Notes under the pieces: generated by a model
Seen by the model: only the letters and a program-made list of their open reading frames with translations
What the model was told of the DNA's origin: nothing
The model's database searches: none
Translations under genes and position numbers: made by a program
In this document: positions 27,749-36,794 of the stretch, one piece after another
Layout of the letters: every line of letters starts with the position of its first letter
Position numbering within the stretch: position 1 is the stretch's first letter
Origin: an uncultured Clostridia bacterium
GTDB taxonomy: Bacteria > Bacillota > Clostridia > Oscillospirales > Acutalibacteraceae
NCBI GenBank assembly: GCA_947589415.1
Contig: CANQBP010000002.1
Coordinates: 62,001-126,000 of the forward strand
Reading direction: 5' to 3'
Length of the DNA: 64,000 nucleotides

Positions 27749-28444
27749 ATGCCAAAACTCATCAACAATGATTGCTTAGAATATATGAAAACACTTCCGG
27801 ATCATTGTATAGATCTGATTTTAACTGATCCACCGTATAATATAGCCAAATATTCGACAGGTAATATTGCTTTGCCGTTCAGAAAACCTCTAAATAATAA
27901 TATTGCGGATTGGGACAATGTACAAATAGATCCAAAAGATTTTTTGTGCGACTTTAAACGAATTATAAAGACTGATGGCAATATTTTTATATTTACAAGT
28001 TATAATTTAATCGGAAAGTGGCATGAAGTTTTTGATAGTGAATTTGATACATTTCAATTTTTTATCTGGCATAAAACGAATCCTGCACCTAAAATATATA
28101 AAAATGGTTTTTTGAACAGTTGTGAAATGATTATTTGTCTTTGGAACAAAGGACATAAATGGAACTTTTCAAAGCAGAATGAAATGCATAATTTTTTTGA
28201 ATCGCCTATTTGTATGCCTCCGGAACGTCTGCAAAATCCAAAACATCCTGCACAAAAACCGGTGAAATTACTATCTCACATAATAAAAATTGCAAGTAAT
28301 CCCGGAGATATGGTTTTTGATCCTTTTATGGGAGTAGGTTCTACAGGAGTTGCAGCAAGAAATTGTGGCAGGTGTTTTATTGGTTGTGAAATTGATAAGA
28401 TATATTATGATGCGGCATGCCTTAGAATGGGATATTACCAATAA
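27749..28444 (+). CDS. DNA methyltransferase, beta class
   Basis: A 231-residue amino-methyltransferase in beta-class order: motif IV LTDPPYN near residue 27 comes before motif I FDPFMGVGSTG near residue 190. The DPPY form favours N6-adenine, although N4-cytosine enzymes of this class exist. It is coupled to the endonuclease gene (two-base gap). It probably protects one strand or form of the recognition site; a second methyltransferase faces it 78 bases away. Confidence 0.88.
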   Translation: MPKLINNDCLEYMKTLPDHCIDLILTDPPYNIAKYSTGNIALPFRKPLNNNIADWDNVQIDPKDFLCDFKRIIKTDGNIFIFTSYNLIGKWHEVFDSEFDTFQFFIWHKTNPAPKIYKNGFLNSCEMIICLWNKGHKWNFSKQNEMHNFFESPICMPPERLQNPKHPAQKPVKLLSHIIKIASNPGDMVFDPFMGVGSTGVAARNCGRCFIGCEIDKIYYDAACLRMGYYQ

Positions 28445-28522
28445 TATAAAAAATGTAAAATTTAAAAAATGAATCAAAATGCAGTTTGATCTAAAGTGAA
28501 AATAGGTGTTGGCATAACTTTA

Positions 28523-29650
28523 TTATTTTTCCATCGAAAGATTTGTTATTATTAGATGTTCGGTATCTCGTTCATTTCTGCTTCTTACATTGTAAGTATA
28601 TTTTTTATTAAAAAAAAGAACGTTGAAATAATCTTTATATAGTGAATAAATAAAGTCTGTATTTTTAATTATCAATATAAATTTAGCTTTTATATTTTTT
28701 AGGATTTTTGCCAGTCGTCGTTGGTCGTCAGAGTTAAAACTCCTTCCTTCGTAATTTGAAAATGTAGTGTCATATGGCGGATCTAAAAAAATAAAGTCGG
28801 TTTCGACCGGGGTTATTACTGAAAACAAATCTTCAAAATCCATACAATAAATATCCGTCCCGAAAAAAGTATCTACAGTATCAGATGAAAAAATATCATC
28901 AATTTTTGATTGTAAGTCCTTACGATTGTATGACATACCTCCATATGGAATGTTAAACTCACCATTATGATTATATCTGAACATAGAACCATAACAATAC
29001 TCTCGTATAAAGTAGAAATTAGCGGCTCTAAATTCTTTTTTTTCATCTATTCTTTTCAGCATAATATCGTTATAAATATCTCTAAAATACATATAAGTTC
29101 CGCTTGTGAAGCCGGTGATGAGATTTTCTTTTAAATCTTCTTTGCTGTAGGGATTTTTTTGTTCATTTTTTATTGTTCTTTTCATTTTATCTGCTACGTT
29201 AAATTGGATATGTTCTTTAAATTTATTAACGTCAAGAATTATATTTGTTGTTTGTAGTTGTGTGATTTTGTTTGTAATTTTTTCTATTATATCCATAAAA
29301 TTTTTGGAAATACAGTCATCTGTTTTTTTATTTTTTATTTGTGAATAAATATTTAATATATCATCATAGTGTTGATCGCAAATTGAAGTAGCACCTTTAA
29401 AAAGTGTACAATAAGCATAGAGATACATTTTAAAAACAGGGTCTTGTTCCTTTATAAGAGAATAAAAGTCCATTAGATTTACAGAAATATCATTTATTAC
29501 CGCAGATTTGGGCCTTAAATGGAAAAACATAGCTCCACCGCCAAAAAACGGCTCAATATATCTGTTGAAGTCCGGTATCAAATGTTCTATGTATTTTATT
29601 TCGTTGGCTTTACCTCCCGGCCATTTTATTAGTGTTTTTATATTACCCAT
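28523..29650 (-). CDS. Dam-like (D12 class) adenine DNA methyltransferase
   Basis: A 375-residue N6-adenine methyltransferase of alpha/D12 type. The AdoMet site is KWPGGKANEI plus FFGGGAMFF, and catalytic motif IV is FLDPPYDTTF. It is longer than E. coli Dam because of a Lys-rich helical insert in the middle. AAAGGAG precedes the ATG. It has its own consensus promoter, so it can be made independently of the C-protein, as protection requires when the genes enter a new host. Very AT-rich. Confidence 0.92.
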   Translation of the reverse strand: MGNIKTLIKWPGGKANEIKYIEHLIPDFNRYIEPFFGGGAMFFHLRPKSAVINDISVNLMDFYSLIKEQDPVFKMYLYAYCTLFKGATSICDQHYDDILNIYSQIKNKKTDDCISKNFMDIIEKITNKITQLQTTNIILDVNKFKEHIQFNVADKMKRTIKNEQKNPYSKEDLKENLITGFTSGTYMYFRDIYNDIMLKRIDEKKEFRAANFYFIREYCYGSMFRYNHNGEFNIPYGGMSYNRKDLQSKIDDIFSSDTVDTFFGTDIYCMDFEDLFSVITPVETDFIFLDPPYDTTFSNYEGRSFNSDDQRRLAKILKNIKAKFILIIKNTDFIYSLYKDYFNVLFFNKKYTYNVRSRNERDTEHLIITNLSMEK

Positions 29651-29722
29651 TTATTTTGGCTCCTTTACACATTTATATGCTTAATGTGATAAAACATATT
29701 ACGTCCGTTTTACGACTTCGAT

Positions 29723-29752
29723 ATTATACATTATCGTATAATTATATGTCAA
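29723..29752 (-). promoter_or_regulatory. Promoter of the Dam-like methyltransferase
   Basis: On the minus strand TTGACA (29752-29747) and TATAAT (29728-29723), 18-base spacer. No C-box is seen near it, consistent with constitutive expression. Confidence 0.82.
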
Positions 29753-29830
29753 TACTTTAATATTCACTAAAATAATCCGAATATCTTTTGTTCCATTGTT
29801 GACAGAATAAAATCATATTTTATAAAACAA

Positions 29831-29862
29831 CCCCGACAGATCGTATAAATGACCTGTCGGGG
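29831..29862 (-). terminator. Intrinsic terminator of galU
   Basis: CCCCGACAG/CTGTCGGGG, a 9-bp stem with a 14-base loop, followed on the minus strand by TTGTTTTAT. Confidence 0.85.
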
Positions 29863-29878
29863 GCTGTAATTTTTATGT

Positions 29879-30751
29879 TCAAAGCGTTGAAACGATTGTT
29901 TTTAAATATTCCTTGAACGGTTCGCCGAGTGTGGGATTTTTAAGCGCAATTTCAACAGTTGCCTGAAGTATTCCGAGTTTGTCGCCCATATCATAACGCT
30001 TACCCGTAAAGTCAACGCCTATCATGCCGCCTCCTCGTGCGAGAGTTCTCATTGCATCTGTCAGCTGAATTTCTCCGCCGGCACCGGGCTCTGTGTTATC
30101 GAGAATATCGAAAATATCCGGTGTGAGTACACATCTTCCGAGAATTGAATAGTAGGACAGGACTTCTTCTTTTGTACGGGGTTTTTCGACCATATCGGTA
30201 CAGTTGAATATGTTGTTTTCAATAGGATCTACTTTTAGAGAGCTGTACTTTGATATGGCATCTTCCGGTACGGATTTTATACCGACAACAGATTTTCCGA
30301 ATTTTTCATAAGCCCTTATAAGCTGACCGCAGGCAGGATCATCACCGATTATAACGTCATCACCGTAAAGTACGGCAAACGGTTCGTTACCTACAAAGGA
30401 ACGTGCGCAGTTTACTGCATGACCAAGCCCCTTTGTTTCCTTTTGACGAATAAAATAGAAATTTGCCAGTCGGGAAATATCGACGACTTGATTGTACATA
30501 TCGGTTTTTCCCGTATCGGAAAGCCTTTGTTCGAGTTCGGGACTGCGGTCGAAATGATCCTCAATAATGCCCTTGCCCCTGTTAGTGATGATAAGAATAT
30601 CCGTTATGCCTGATTTCACCGCTTCTTCAACTATATATTGAATAGCAGGTTTGTCAACGATAGTGAGCATTTCTTTAGGCATGGATTTTGTGGCGGGCAG
30701 AACTCTCGTACCCAATCCGGCAGCGGGGATAACCGCTTTTGTAACTTTCAT
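29879..30751 (-). CDS. galU: UTP-glucose-1-phosphate uridylyltransferase
   Basis: A 290-residue nucleotidyltransferase making UDP-glucose from UTP and glucose 1-phosphate. Motifs: IPAAGLGTRVLPATKSMPKEML at the nucleotide site (Gly-rich loop and Lys), VLYGDDVI, and GGGMIGVDFTGKRYDMGDK near the C-terminus. GGAGG lies before the ATG. UDP-glucose feeds cell-envelope glycans and glycogen-like pathways. Confidence 0.96.
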   Translation of the reverse strand: MKVTKAVIPAAGLGTRVLPATKSMPKEMLTIVDKPAIQYIVEEAVKSGITDILIITNRGKGIIEDHFDRSPELEQRLSDTGKTDMYNQVVDISRLANFYFIRQKETKGLGHAVNCARSFVGNEPFAVLYGDDVIIGDDPACGQLIRAYEKFGKSVVGIKSVPEDAISKYSSLKVDPIENNIFNCTDMVEKPRTKEEVLSYYSILGRCVLTPDIFDILDNTEPGAGGEIQLTDAMRTLARGGGMIGVDFTGKRYDMGDKLGILQATVEIALKNPTLGEPFKEYLKTIVSTL

Positions 30752-30802
30752 AATATTCCTCCTTGTTTAAAAATAATTTATTTTACTGATATAAGTAATA
30801 AT

Positions 30803-31837
30803 CTATACAATAAAAGCTATTGTAAAAATCAGCTCGCAGGCAAGCATCATGAGGCTGAGTCCCTGATTTACGCCGCCCTTTGATTTTATTATCTCAAGTA
30901 TTTCGCTTTCACTTTTGTCATTATTTTTCTTTTTGATATTCTTTATTTTTTTAATGGCACGTTTATAGTAACTTCTGTTTGCACGAAAAGCAAGTATTAC
31001 AGTTACTACCGTACCGATAAGCGTGAGGGCAAAAGGCAGCAGCATCATCAATCCGTGGATAAAATCGCAGTTGCCGAATACCCAACCGAGATATTCCCTA
31101 TACGAAGCATATCCGCTCGAAACAACTTCCTCTTGGGCTTGAGCCCATAAATCGTTTGTTTTGAAGTAGGTAAAAGCGAAATATTGAACAGCCGAAGGTA
31201 TGACCGTGAGCAGCCCGATAATTATACCCATGAGATATTGTTTACGGTGAAAATACCATATTCCCTGAAATATAAGTGTCGAGAAATTAAATCTGCTCTG
31301 GTTTCTGTTTTTGATTGCGGAAAATATCGGGCCGTAGTATAACTCATTGCTCCCGACATATGTCATAAGCTCCTCACCCGTAACGCCGTCAAAATCATCA
31401 TCCTTTTTTACACCGATCGCAAAATCCCTTATATCTTCAAGATGTAATTTCTTTGTACGAAAAACAGGCGGTGTCATTCTAAAAGGATCACCATCGTCCT
31501 CTTCGTCGATCTCATCACCGTCTTTTACGGCATTTTCGGAGCCTGTCAGAAAATCTCCGCATTTTTCGCAGACTATACTGTCTTTTGAATTTTTATGTCC
31601 GCAATTTCCGCATACAATGAAGTCGCCGTTAATGTTTTCGCTGTCATCGTCCTCGCTTGCGTCATTTTCGTCATGCCAAGTCTGTCCGCTTTTATGCAGG
31701 TCAGGAAATATACAAGCACCTTTTAGTTGATAGCATTCCCTGTGGTAAGGTGCGCCGCATTTCGGACAAACGACAATATCATCGTCTTCCGCAAAACGTT
31801 TGGAACATACAGGGCAGCTTTTTCTTGTAAAGTCCAT
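30803..31837 (-). CDS. Prokaryotic RING-like/zinc-ribbon membrane protein
   Basis: A 344-residue protein. The N-terminus has a binuclear treble-clef pattern (CPVCSKRF, CPKCGAPYHRECY) like the prokaryotic RING family 1. It is followed by an acidic linker, a second zinc ribbon (CGNCGHKNSKDSIVCEKCG), another acidic stretch, and a C-terminal DUF2628-like part with about three membrane helices. The zinc domains would face the cytosol. GGGAG precedes the ATG at 31837. Function unknown; a role in membrane-linked protein interaction is only inference. Confidence 0.75.
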   Translation of the reverse strand: MDFTRKSCPVCSKRFAEDDDIVVCPKCGAPYHRECYQLKGACIFPDLHKSGQTWHDENDASEDDDSENINGDFIVCGNCGHKNSKDSIVCEKCGDFLTGSENAVKDGDEIDEEDDGDPFRMTPPVFRTKKLHLEDIRDFAIGVKKDDDFDGVTGEELMTYVGSNELYYGPIFSAIKNRNQSRFNFSTLIFQGIWYFHRKQYLMGIIIGLLTVIPSAVQYFAFTYFKTNDLWAQAQEEVVSSGYASYREYLGWVFGNCDFIHGLMMLLPFALTLIGTVVTVILAFRANRSYYKRAIKKIKNIKKKNNDKSESEILEIIKSKGGVNQGLSLMMLACELIFTIAFIV

Positions 31838-32105
31838 TTCTTTCTCCCGGTAAATAATAGTGTTTGTATAATTATACAATATAATTTTACGATTGGCAAG
31901 TTTAAGATAAAATAAATTTAACGAAATAGCAAAAAAGATGATGCCATATGTTTTTTCGGTATTACGGAGCTTGCGGGTAAATTCGGATTGCCTTCGATTA
32001 TACGGGGAATAATTATTGTAAAAATGGATTTTCGTACTTTACAAAGGATTTATTTTGAATTATAATATACAGGTAATAATACAAATATACGGAATGGTGG
32101 ATAGT

Positions 32106-33242
32106 ATGATACAATTTGAAGAATTAAGATTACAACTGGAAAGTCTGCACCCGGATATTCTTGACCTTGCAAATGCGCTCGGTCTTGATAAGCTGAAGAT
32201 GGAAATAGAGCAACTGGAACAAAGGGCATCGCAGCCGGGATTTTGGGACGATGTTGAAAATTCACAAAAAGTATTGCAGAAAACCGGTGCGCTTAAAAAT
32301 AAGGTTGCGGAATATGATGCGCTTGTGTCGCTTTATGAGGATACCATGTCGCTTATAGAACTGGCAGACGAGGAGGAGGATCTTTCGCTGCTTGAGGAGG
32401 CGCAGAGTGAGGTAGAAAAAGTAAAATCTGGTCTTGAAGCACAACGCTTACAGACGCTTTTAACGGGTGAATATGATTCTAAAAATGCCATACTTACATT
32501 TCATGCGGGTGCAGGCGGAACAGAGGCGCAGGATTGGGCATTGATGCTTTACAGAATGTATATACGCTGGGCGGAGAGTCATAATTTTAAGGTTAAGGAA
32601 GTTGATTATCTTGACGGTGAAGAAGCAGGCTTGAAAAGTGCCGTTTTGCTTATTGAGGGAGAGAATGCATACGGCTATTTAAAGAGTGAGTCGGGCGTGC
32701 ACAGATTGGTGAGGGTTTCACCTTTTGATTCGTCGGGACGCCGCCATACATCGTTTGCATCACTTGAGGTTATGCCGGAAATTGATAATACAATTAAAGT
32801 TGATATACGTCCCGAAGATATAAAAATGGTTGTTTACCGTGCAAGCGGTGCGGGAGGTCAGAAAGTAAACAAAACCTCATCAGCTGTTCGTCTTACTCAT
32901 GTTCCGACGGGTATAGTGGTTGCAAGCCAGGTTGAAAGAAGTCAGTATCAGAACAGAGAGGTCGCTATGAGAATGCTCAAATCAAAGCTCATAGAAATAA
33001 AGGAAAGGGAACACCTTGACAAAATAGAGGATATTAAAGGCGTACAAAAGGAAATTGCTTGGGGTGCGCAGATACGTTCTTATGTTTTCATGCCATATAC
33101 AATGGTAAAGGATCATAGAACCGGTTTTGAAACGGGAAATGTCAATGCCGTTATGGACGGAAGTATCGACGGCTTTATCAATGCGTATCTCAAGGCGGCA
33201 AGCCTTAATCAGCTGAAAGATGATTTTTCAGAGGAAATGTAA
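32106..33242 (+). CDS. prfB: Peptide chain release factor 2
   Basis: A 378-residue RF2 that ends translation at UGA and UAA. The stop-recognition tripeptide is SPF (VRVSPFDSSGRR) and the peptidyl-hydrolysis motif is GGQ (GAGGQKVNKTSS). No programmed frameshift site is present: the region before EQRASQPGFWDD is read in one continuous frame. The ATG at 32106 follows GGTGGA; an in-frame ATG at 32094 is possible. A perfect terminator follows. Confidence 0.95.
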   Translation: MIQFEELRLQLESLHPDILDLANALGLDKLKMEIEQLEQRASQPGFWDDVENSQKVLQKTGALKNKVAEYDALVSLYEDTMSLIELADEEEDLSLLEEAQSEVEKVKSGLEAQRLQTLLTGEYDSKNAILTFHAGAGGTEAQDWALMLYRMYIRWAESHNFKVKEVDYLDGEEAGLKSAVLLIEGENAYGYLKSESGVHRLVRVSPFDSSGRRHTSFASLEVMPEIDNTIKVDIRPEDIKMVVYRASGAGGQKVNKTSSAVRLTHVPTGIVVASQVERSQYQNREVAMRMLKSKLIEIKEREHLDKIEDIKGVQKEIAWGAQIRSYVFMPYTMVKDHRTGFETGNVNAVMDGSIDGFINAYLKAASLNQLKDDFSEEM

Positions 33243-33269
33243 AATAGAATGTATTATACAATAACTTGT

Positions 33270-33302
33270 ACTACGAATACTTGCGTATTCGTAGTTTTTT
33301 TT
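33270..33302 (+). terminator. Intrinsic terminator of prfB
   Basis: ACTACGAATAC/GTATTCGTAGT, an 11-bp perfect stem with loop TTGC and eight consecutive T. Confidence 0.95.
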
Positions 33303-33350
33303 GTATAATTGTCGTAAACACATATTGAGATGTTGACGGGAGGCAAAAAA

Positions 33351-36300
33351 ATGATAAAATTCATAATCGGAAGAAGCGGCAGCGGTAAAACGGAAAGAAT
33401 ACACAAGTACATAGAAGCAGAGCAGGCGGATAAAAATATTGTTTTAATAGTTCCGGAACAAAGCTCGTTTCGGAGTGAAAAGCGCATACTCGAAACAATG
33501 GGAGCAAAAAGGAGCAGGAACATAGAGGTTTTGAGTTTCAAAAGACTATGTGACAATATTTTTGATAAATATAAGGGATTAGAGGAAAAGAGAATAGATG
33601 ACGGCATAAAAGCCGTACTTATGAGTATGGCAATAGAAAATGCCCCGTCTGAAGGCGGTGAGCTGGAGCTTTACGGGACATCTGCAAAAAGTCTGAAAAA
33701 GAATATGGATCTTATAGAACTTATGCTGACGGCTGTTAATGAATATAAGATGTGTCTTATAACGCCCGAAAAATTGTTTGAGAGCGCAAGCGGGATTGAA
33801 GATAAAATACTTGCCGCAAAGCTGCGTGACAGCGCAAGAATATATGCTGCATATAATGCGCTGCTCGAAAATACCTATGCAGACCCGGACGATGACCTGA
33901 TAAAGCTGTATGATATTCTCGGAGAGCATAATTATTTTGAAAATATGTCGGTATTCATAGATTCGTTCTATGGTTTTTCGGCACAAGAAATAAAAATAGT
34001 GGAACGTATTTTTTCGCAGGCAGAAAATGTTTATATATCCGTCTGCTGCGACAGAAACGGTATTGCGGACAAAAATTCGATATTTGCAGAGCCGAACCAT
34101 ACATACAGAACACTTTTGCGTTCGGTTGAAAAGTCGGGTAAGAAATACATTGTTGAGGGAATGCCCGATGATGGGGTACGATATGCGAACGAAACACTTA
34201 AAGCATTGGAAAGAGGAATTTTTTCCGCATACAGGCATGGCGGTTTTAAATGTGAAAAACAAAAAAATGACGGAAGTGTTGTAATGTACGGTGCGGCGGA
34301 TATTTATGATGAGGCAGAATATGTCGCAAAAAGTATATTCAATTTGGTTCATAGCGGAAATTATGATTATAGTGATATTGAAATAATAGGCAGAGCCCCC
34401 GAAAATTATAGCAGCGTGTTCGCATCGGAATTTCCGAAATATGACATACCCTATTTTCTTTCGAGTCCCGAACCGCTTGAGATAAAACCGTTAATAAGAC
34501 TGATATTATCGGCATTTGAAGTGGTGCTTTCGGGTTTTGACACGGAAGCTGTTTTGAAATTGGCAAAAACCGGTTTGACACCGCTGAATGATTATGAAAC
34601 CTATGTTCTTGAAAATTATTGTTATGTATGGAATATAAGGGGAAAAAGGTGGAAACAGGAATTTACAATGTCAACCACGGGAAACAGAGAAGAAAACGGT
34701 GACGGAGAAAACGAACGTATAGAGTATGTTGAAAATATCAGGAAAAAGCTGATTATCCCTTTGACCGAGTTTGAGCATGGTATAAAAAAAGCCGAAACGG
34801 GAGCTGAAATGACCGTAAAACTTTATGAGCTGCTCGAAGTGTTCAATTGCAGGGAAAAATTCAAATACTTTATAAAAAGACTCAATAAAAACGGTAACAG
34901 CGTTAATATAGGAAGTGAAGCGGGAGTATGGGATACGGTTATGAAAATACTTGGGAATTTGTATGATGTTCTTGACGGTAAAAGCATAGACATAAAGAGA
35001 TATGCCGATCTTCTTGCAATATATATACGAAAAAGTCCCATTTCCGATATACCCCAGACGATAAACAGCGTAACAATAGGTACTGCCGGAAATATAAGGA
35101 GTCAATCTCCGAAGGTGGTTTTTGCCATTGGTGCGGTTGAAAACGTCTTTCCCGCACAAGCAGGCCCCGTGGGTATATTCACCGATAGTGAAAGAAGATA
35201 TCTTCGTGACGAACAGGGCGAGGGTACGGCACTGCCTTTGTACGACTCTGTTTTCGGTGCATCTCTTAAAGAAAAAATGAACGTATATACAACGCTCTCG
35301 GCACCGTCGGAAAAACTGTATGTCAGTTGGTACTTGCAGGATTTTGGGGGAAACGGCTGCGAACCTTCCGTAATAAAGCGTGAAATAGAATCTGTTCTTG
35401 ACGGGACGGATACATACAAAAGAACAGAGGTGACTAATGAAAATCCGACCGACGGGGAACTGTTCTTTACGGAAAGACAAGCCTTTGATGTGTGTGCGCA
35501 GCTTTGGAATACGCACGGTGTCCGATCGGGTACGCTGAAAAATTATTTTCGTGGTTCGCCCCGTTATTGTGATAGAATTTCTGCAATAGAACGTGCCGTG
35601 AAAAAGGAAAGTTTCCGTCTTAAAAATAACGGTACGATAAGAAAACTGTACGGTTCGCCGCTAAGACTTTCAAATACAAAGATAAATCTTTTCGCCAAAT
35701 GCAAGTTTTCATATTTCTGTCAATACGGACTTAAAGCATATCCTCTTAAAAAGGCTGACATGGACTCCGGTATGTACGGAAGCTCCGTGCATTACGTATT
35801 TGAAAGACTTTTCAAAAATCTCGGAACAGACACACTTATAAAGATGAATGAGGGGGAGCTTAAAGCTGCGGTAGACAATGCCGTTGATGAGTATATTTTA
35901 AAAATCGGTGACGGCTCGGAAAGAAGCAACAGGTTCAACGCAATGTGCGGAAAGATAAAAAGAAATTCCTTTAAGGTACTTATGAGAATGTGTGAGCAGT
36001 TCCGAAAAGATAAATTCCGTCCCGTGGATTTTGAAGTCAGAATAGGTGACGGCAGCGAAAACGAAAACCCGATACCGTTTTATAATCTTGATATTCCCGG
36101 AGTCGGAAAGATTTTGGTAAACGGCATTGTGGACAGAATCGATACAGCGGAAATAAACGGGAAAAAATATGTCAGAATAATAGATTACAAGACGGGAACG
36201 GATAAATTTGAATTTGATAATATAGCTAACGGGATAAACATACAGATGTTTATCTATCTCTCGGCAATACTCCGAAACGGTTCGGGAAGATACGGGGACG

Positions 36301-36794
36301 GAAAGGTACTTCTGCCTGCGGGAGTGCTTTATGTTCCGTCAACAACAATAACAGAAGAAGGCGAAGCGAACAGTAAAAGCGAAATTGAAAGAGCCGTAAA
36401 AGAACAGAACAAAGGGTTCAAAATGTCCGGACTTCTTATAGACAACGAAGATGTGTTAAATAGTATGGAGGAAGGACTGAAAGGTGAATTTATTCCTGCG
36501 CAAAAAACAAAAACGTCAGGTGTTTACAGTAAATACAGCAGCATTGTGTCGGAAGAGGAATTTGCAAAAATCCTTGACTATGTCGATGTATGCATCAAGG
36601 AAACGGGTATGGAGATTTATTCGGGAAATATAAATGCCATGCCGATAAGGAAGGCTTGTGAATATTGTGACTATTCATCTGTATGCCGTTTTGAAAAAGG
36701 CAGCGCAGTGACCGATCTGCCAAAATACGGCAAGCAGAAATTACTGAATAAAATCAATGATTATTTTGGAAAGAGTGAGGAAGAACAGAAATGA
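33351..36794 (+). CDS. addB: ATP-dependent helicase/nuclease subunit B
   Basis: A 1147-residue AddB, partner of AddA in resecting double-strand breaks to Chi. Walker A GRSGSGKT is near the N-terminus. The C-terminal nuclease domain shows IIDYKTGTDKFE, and the 4Fe-4S cysteines are FAKCKFSYFC plus CEYCDYSSVC. The ATG at 33351 has GGGAGG eight bases upstream. Its end overlaps addA by four bases (ATGA), so the subunits are translationally coupled. Confidence 0.95.
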   Translation: MIKFIIGRSGSGKTERIHKYIEAEQADKNIVLIVPEQSSFRSEKRILETMGAKRSRNIEVLSFKRLCDNIFDKYKGLEEKRIDDGIKAVLMSMAIENAPSEGGELELYGTSAKSLKKNMDLIELMLTAVNEYKMCLITPEKLFESASGIEDKILAAKLRDSARIYAAYNALLENTYADPDDDLIKLYDILGEHNYFENMSVFIDSFYGFSAQEIKIVERIFSQAENVYISVCCDRNGIADKNSIFAEPNHTYRTLLRSVEKSGKKYIVEGMPDDGVRYANETLKALERGIFSAYRHGGFKCEKQKNDGSVVMYGAADIYDEAEYVAKSIFNLVHSGNYDYSDIEIIGRAPENYSSVFASEFPKYDIPYFLSSPEPLEIKPLIRLILSAFEVVLSGFDTEAVLKLAKTGLTPLNDYETYVLENYCYVWNIRGKRWKQEFTMSTTGNREENGDGENERIEYVENIRKKLIIPLTEFEHGIKKAETGAEMTVKLYELLEVFNCREKFKYFIKRLNKNGNSVNIGSEAGVWDTVMKILGNLYDVLDGKSIDIKRYADLLAIYIRKSPISDIPQTINSVTIGTAGNIRSQSPKVVFAIGAVENVFPAQAGPVGIFTDSERRYLRDEQGEGTALPLYDSVFGASLKEKMNVYTTLSAPSEKLYVSWYLQDFGGNGCEPSVIKREIESVLDGTDTYKRTEVTNENPTDGELFFTERQAFDVCAQLWNTHGVRSGTLKNYFRGSPRYCDRISAIERAVKKESFRLKNNGTIRKLYGSPLRLSNTKINLFAKCKFSYFCQYGLKAYPLKKADMDSGMYGSSVHYVFERLFKNLGTDTLIKMNEGELKAAVDNAVDEYILKIGDGSERSNRFNAMCGKIKRNSFKVLMRMCEQFRKDKFRPVDFEVRIGDGSENENPIPFYNLDIPGVGKILVNGIVDRIDTAEINGKKYVRIIDYKTGTDKFEFDNIANGINIQMFIYLSAILRNGSGRYGDGKVLLPAGVLYVPSTTITEEGEANSKSEIERAVKEQNKGFKMSGLLIDNEDVLNSMEEGLKGEFIPAQKTKTSGVYSKYSSIVSEEEFAKILDYVDVCIKETGMEIYSGNINAMPIRKACEYCDYSSVCRFEKGSAVTDLPKYGKQKLLNKINDYFGKSEEEQK

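Noticed and set aside
32106-32250. Programmed frameshift in prfB
   Set aside because: No in-frame TGA and no CTTTGA slippery site; the frame is continuous.
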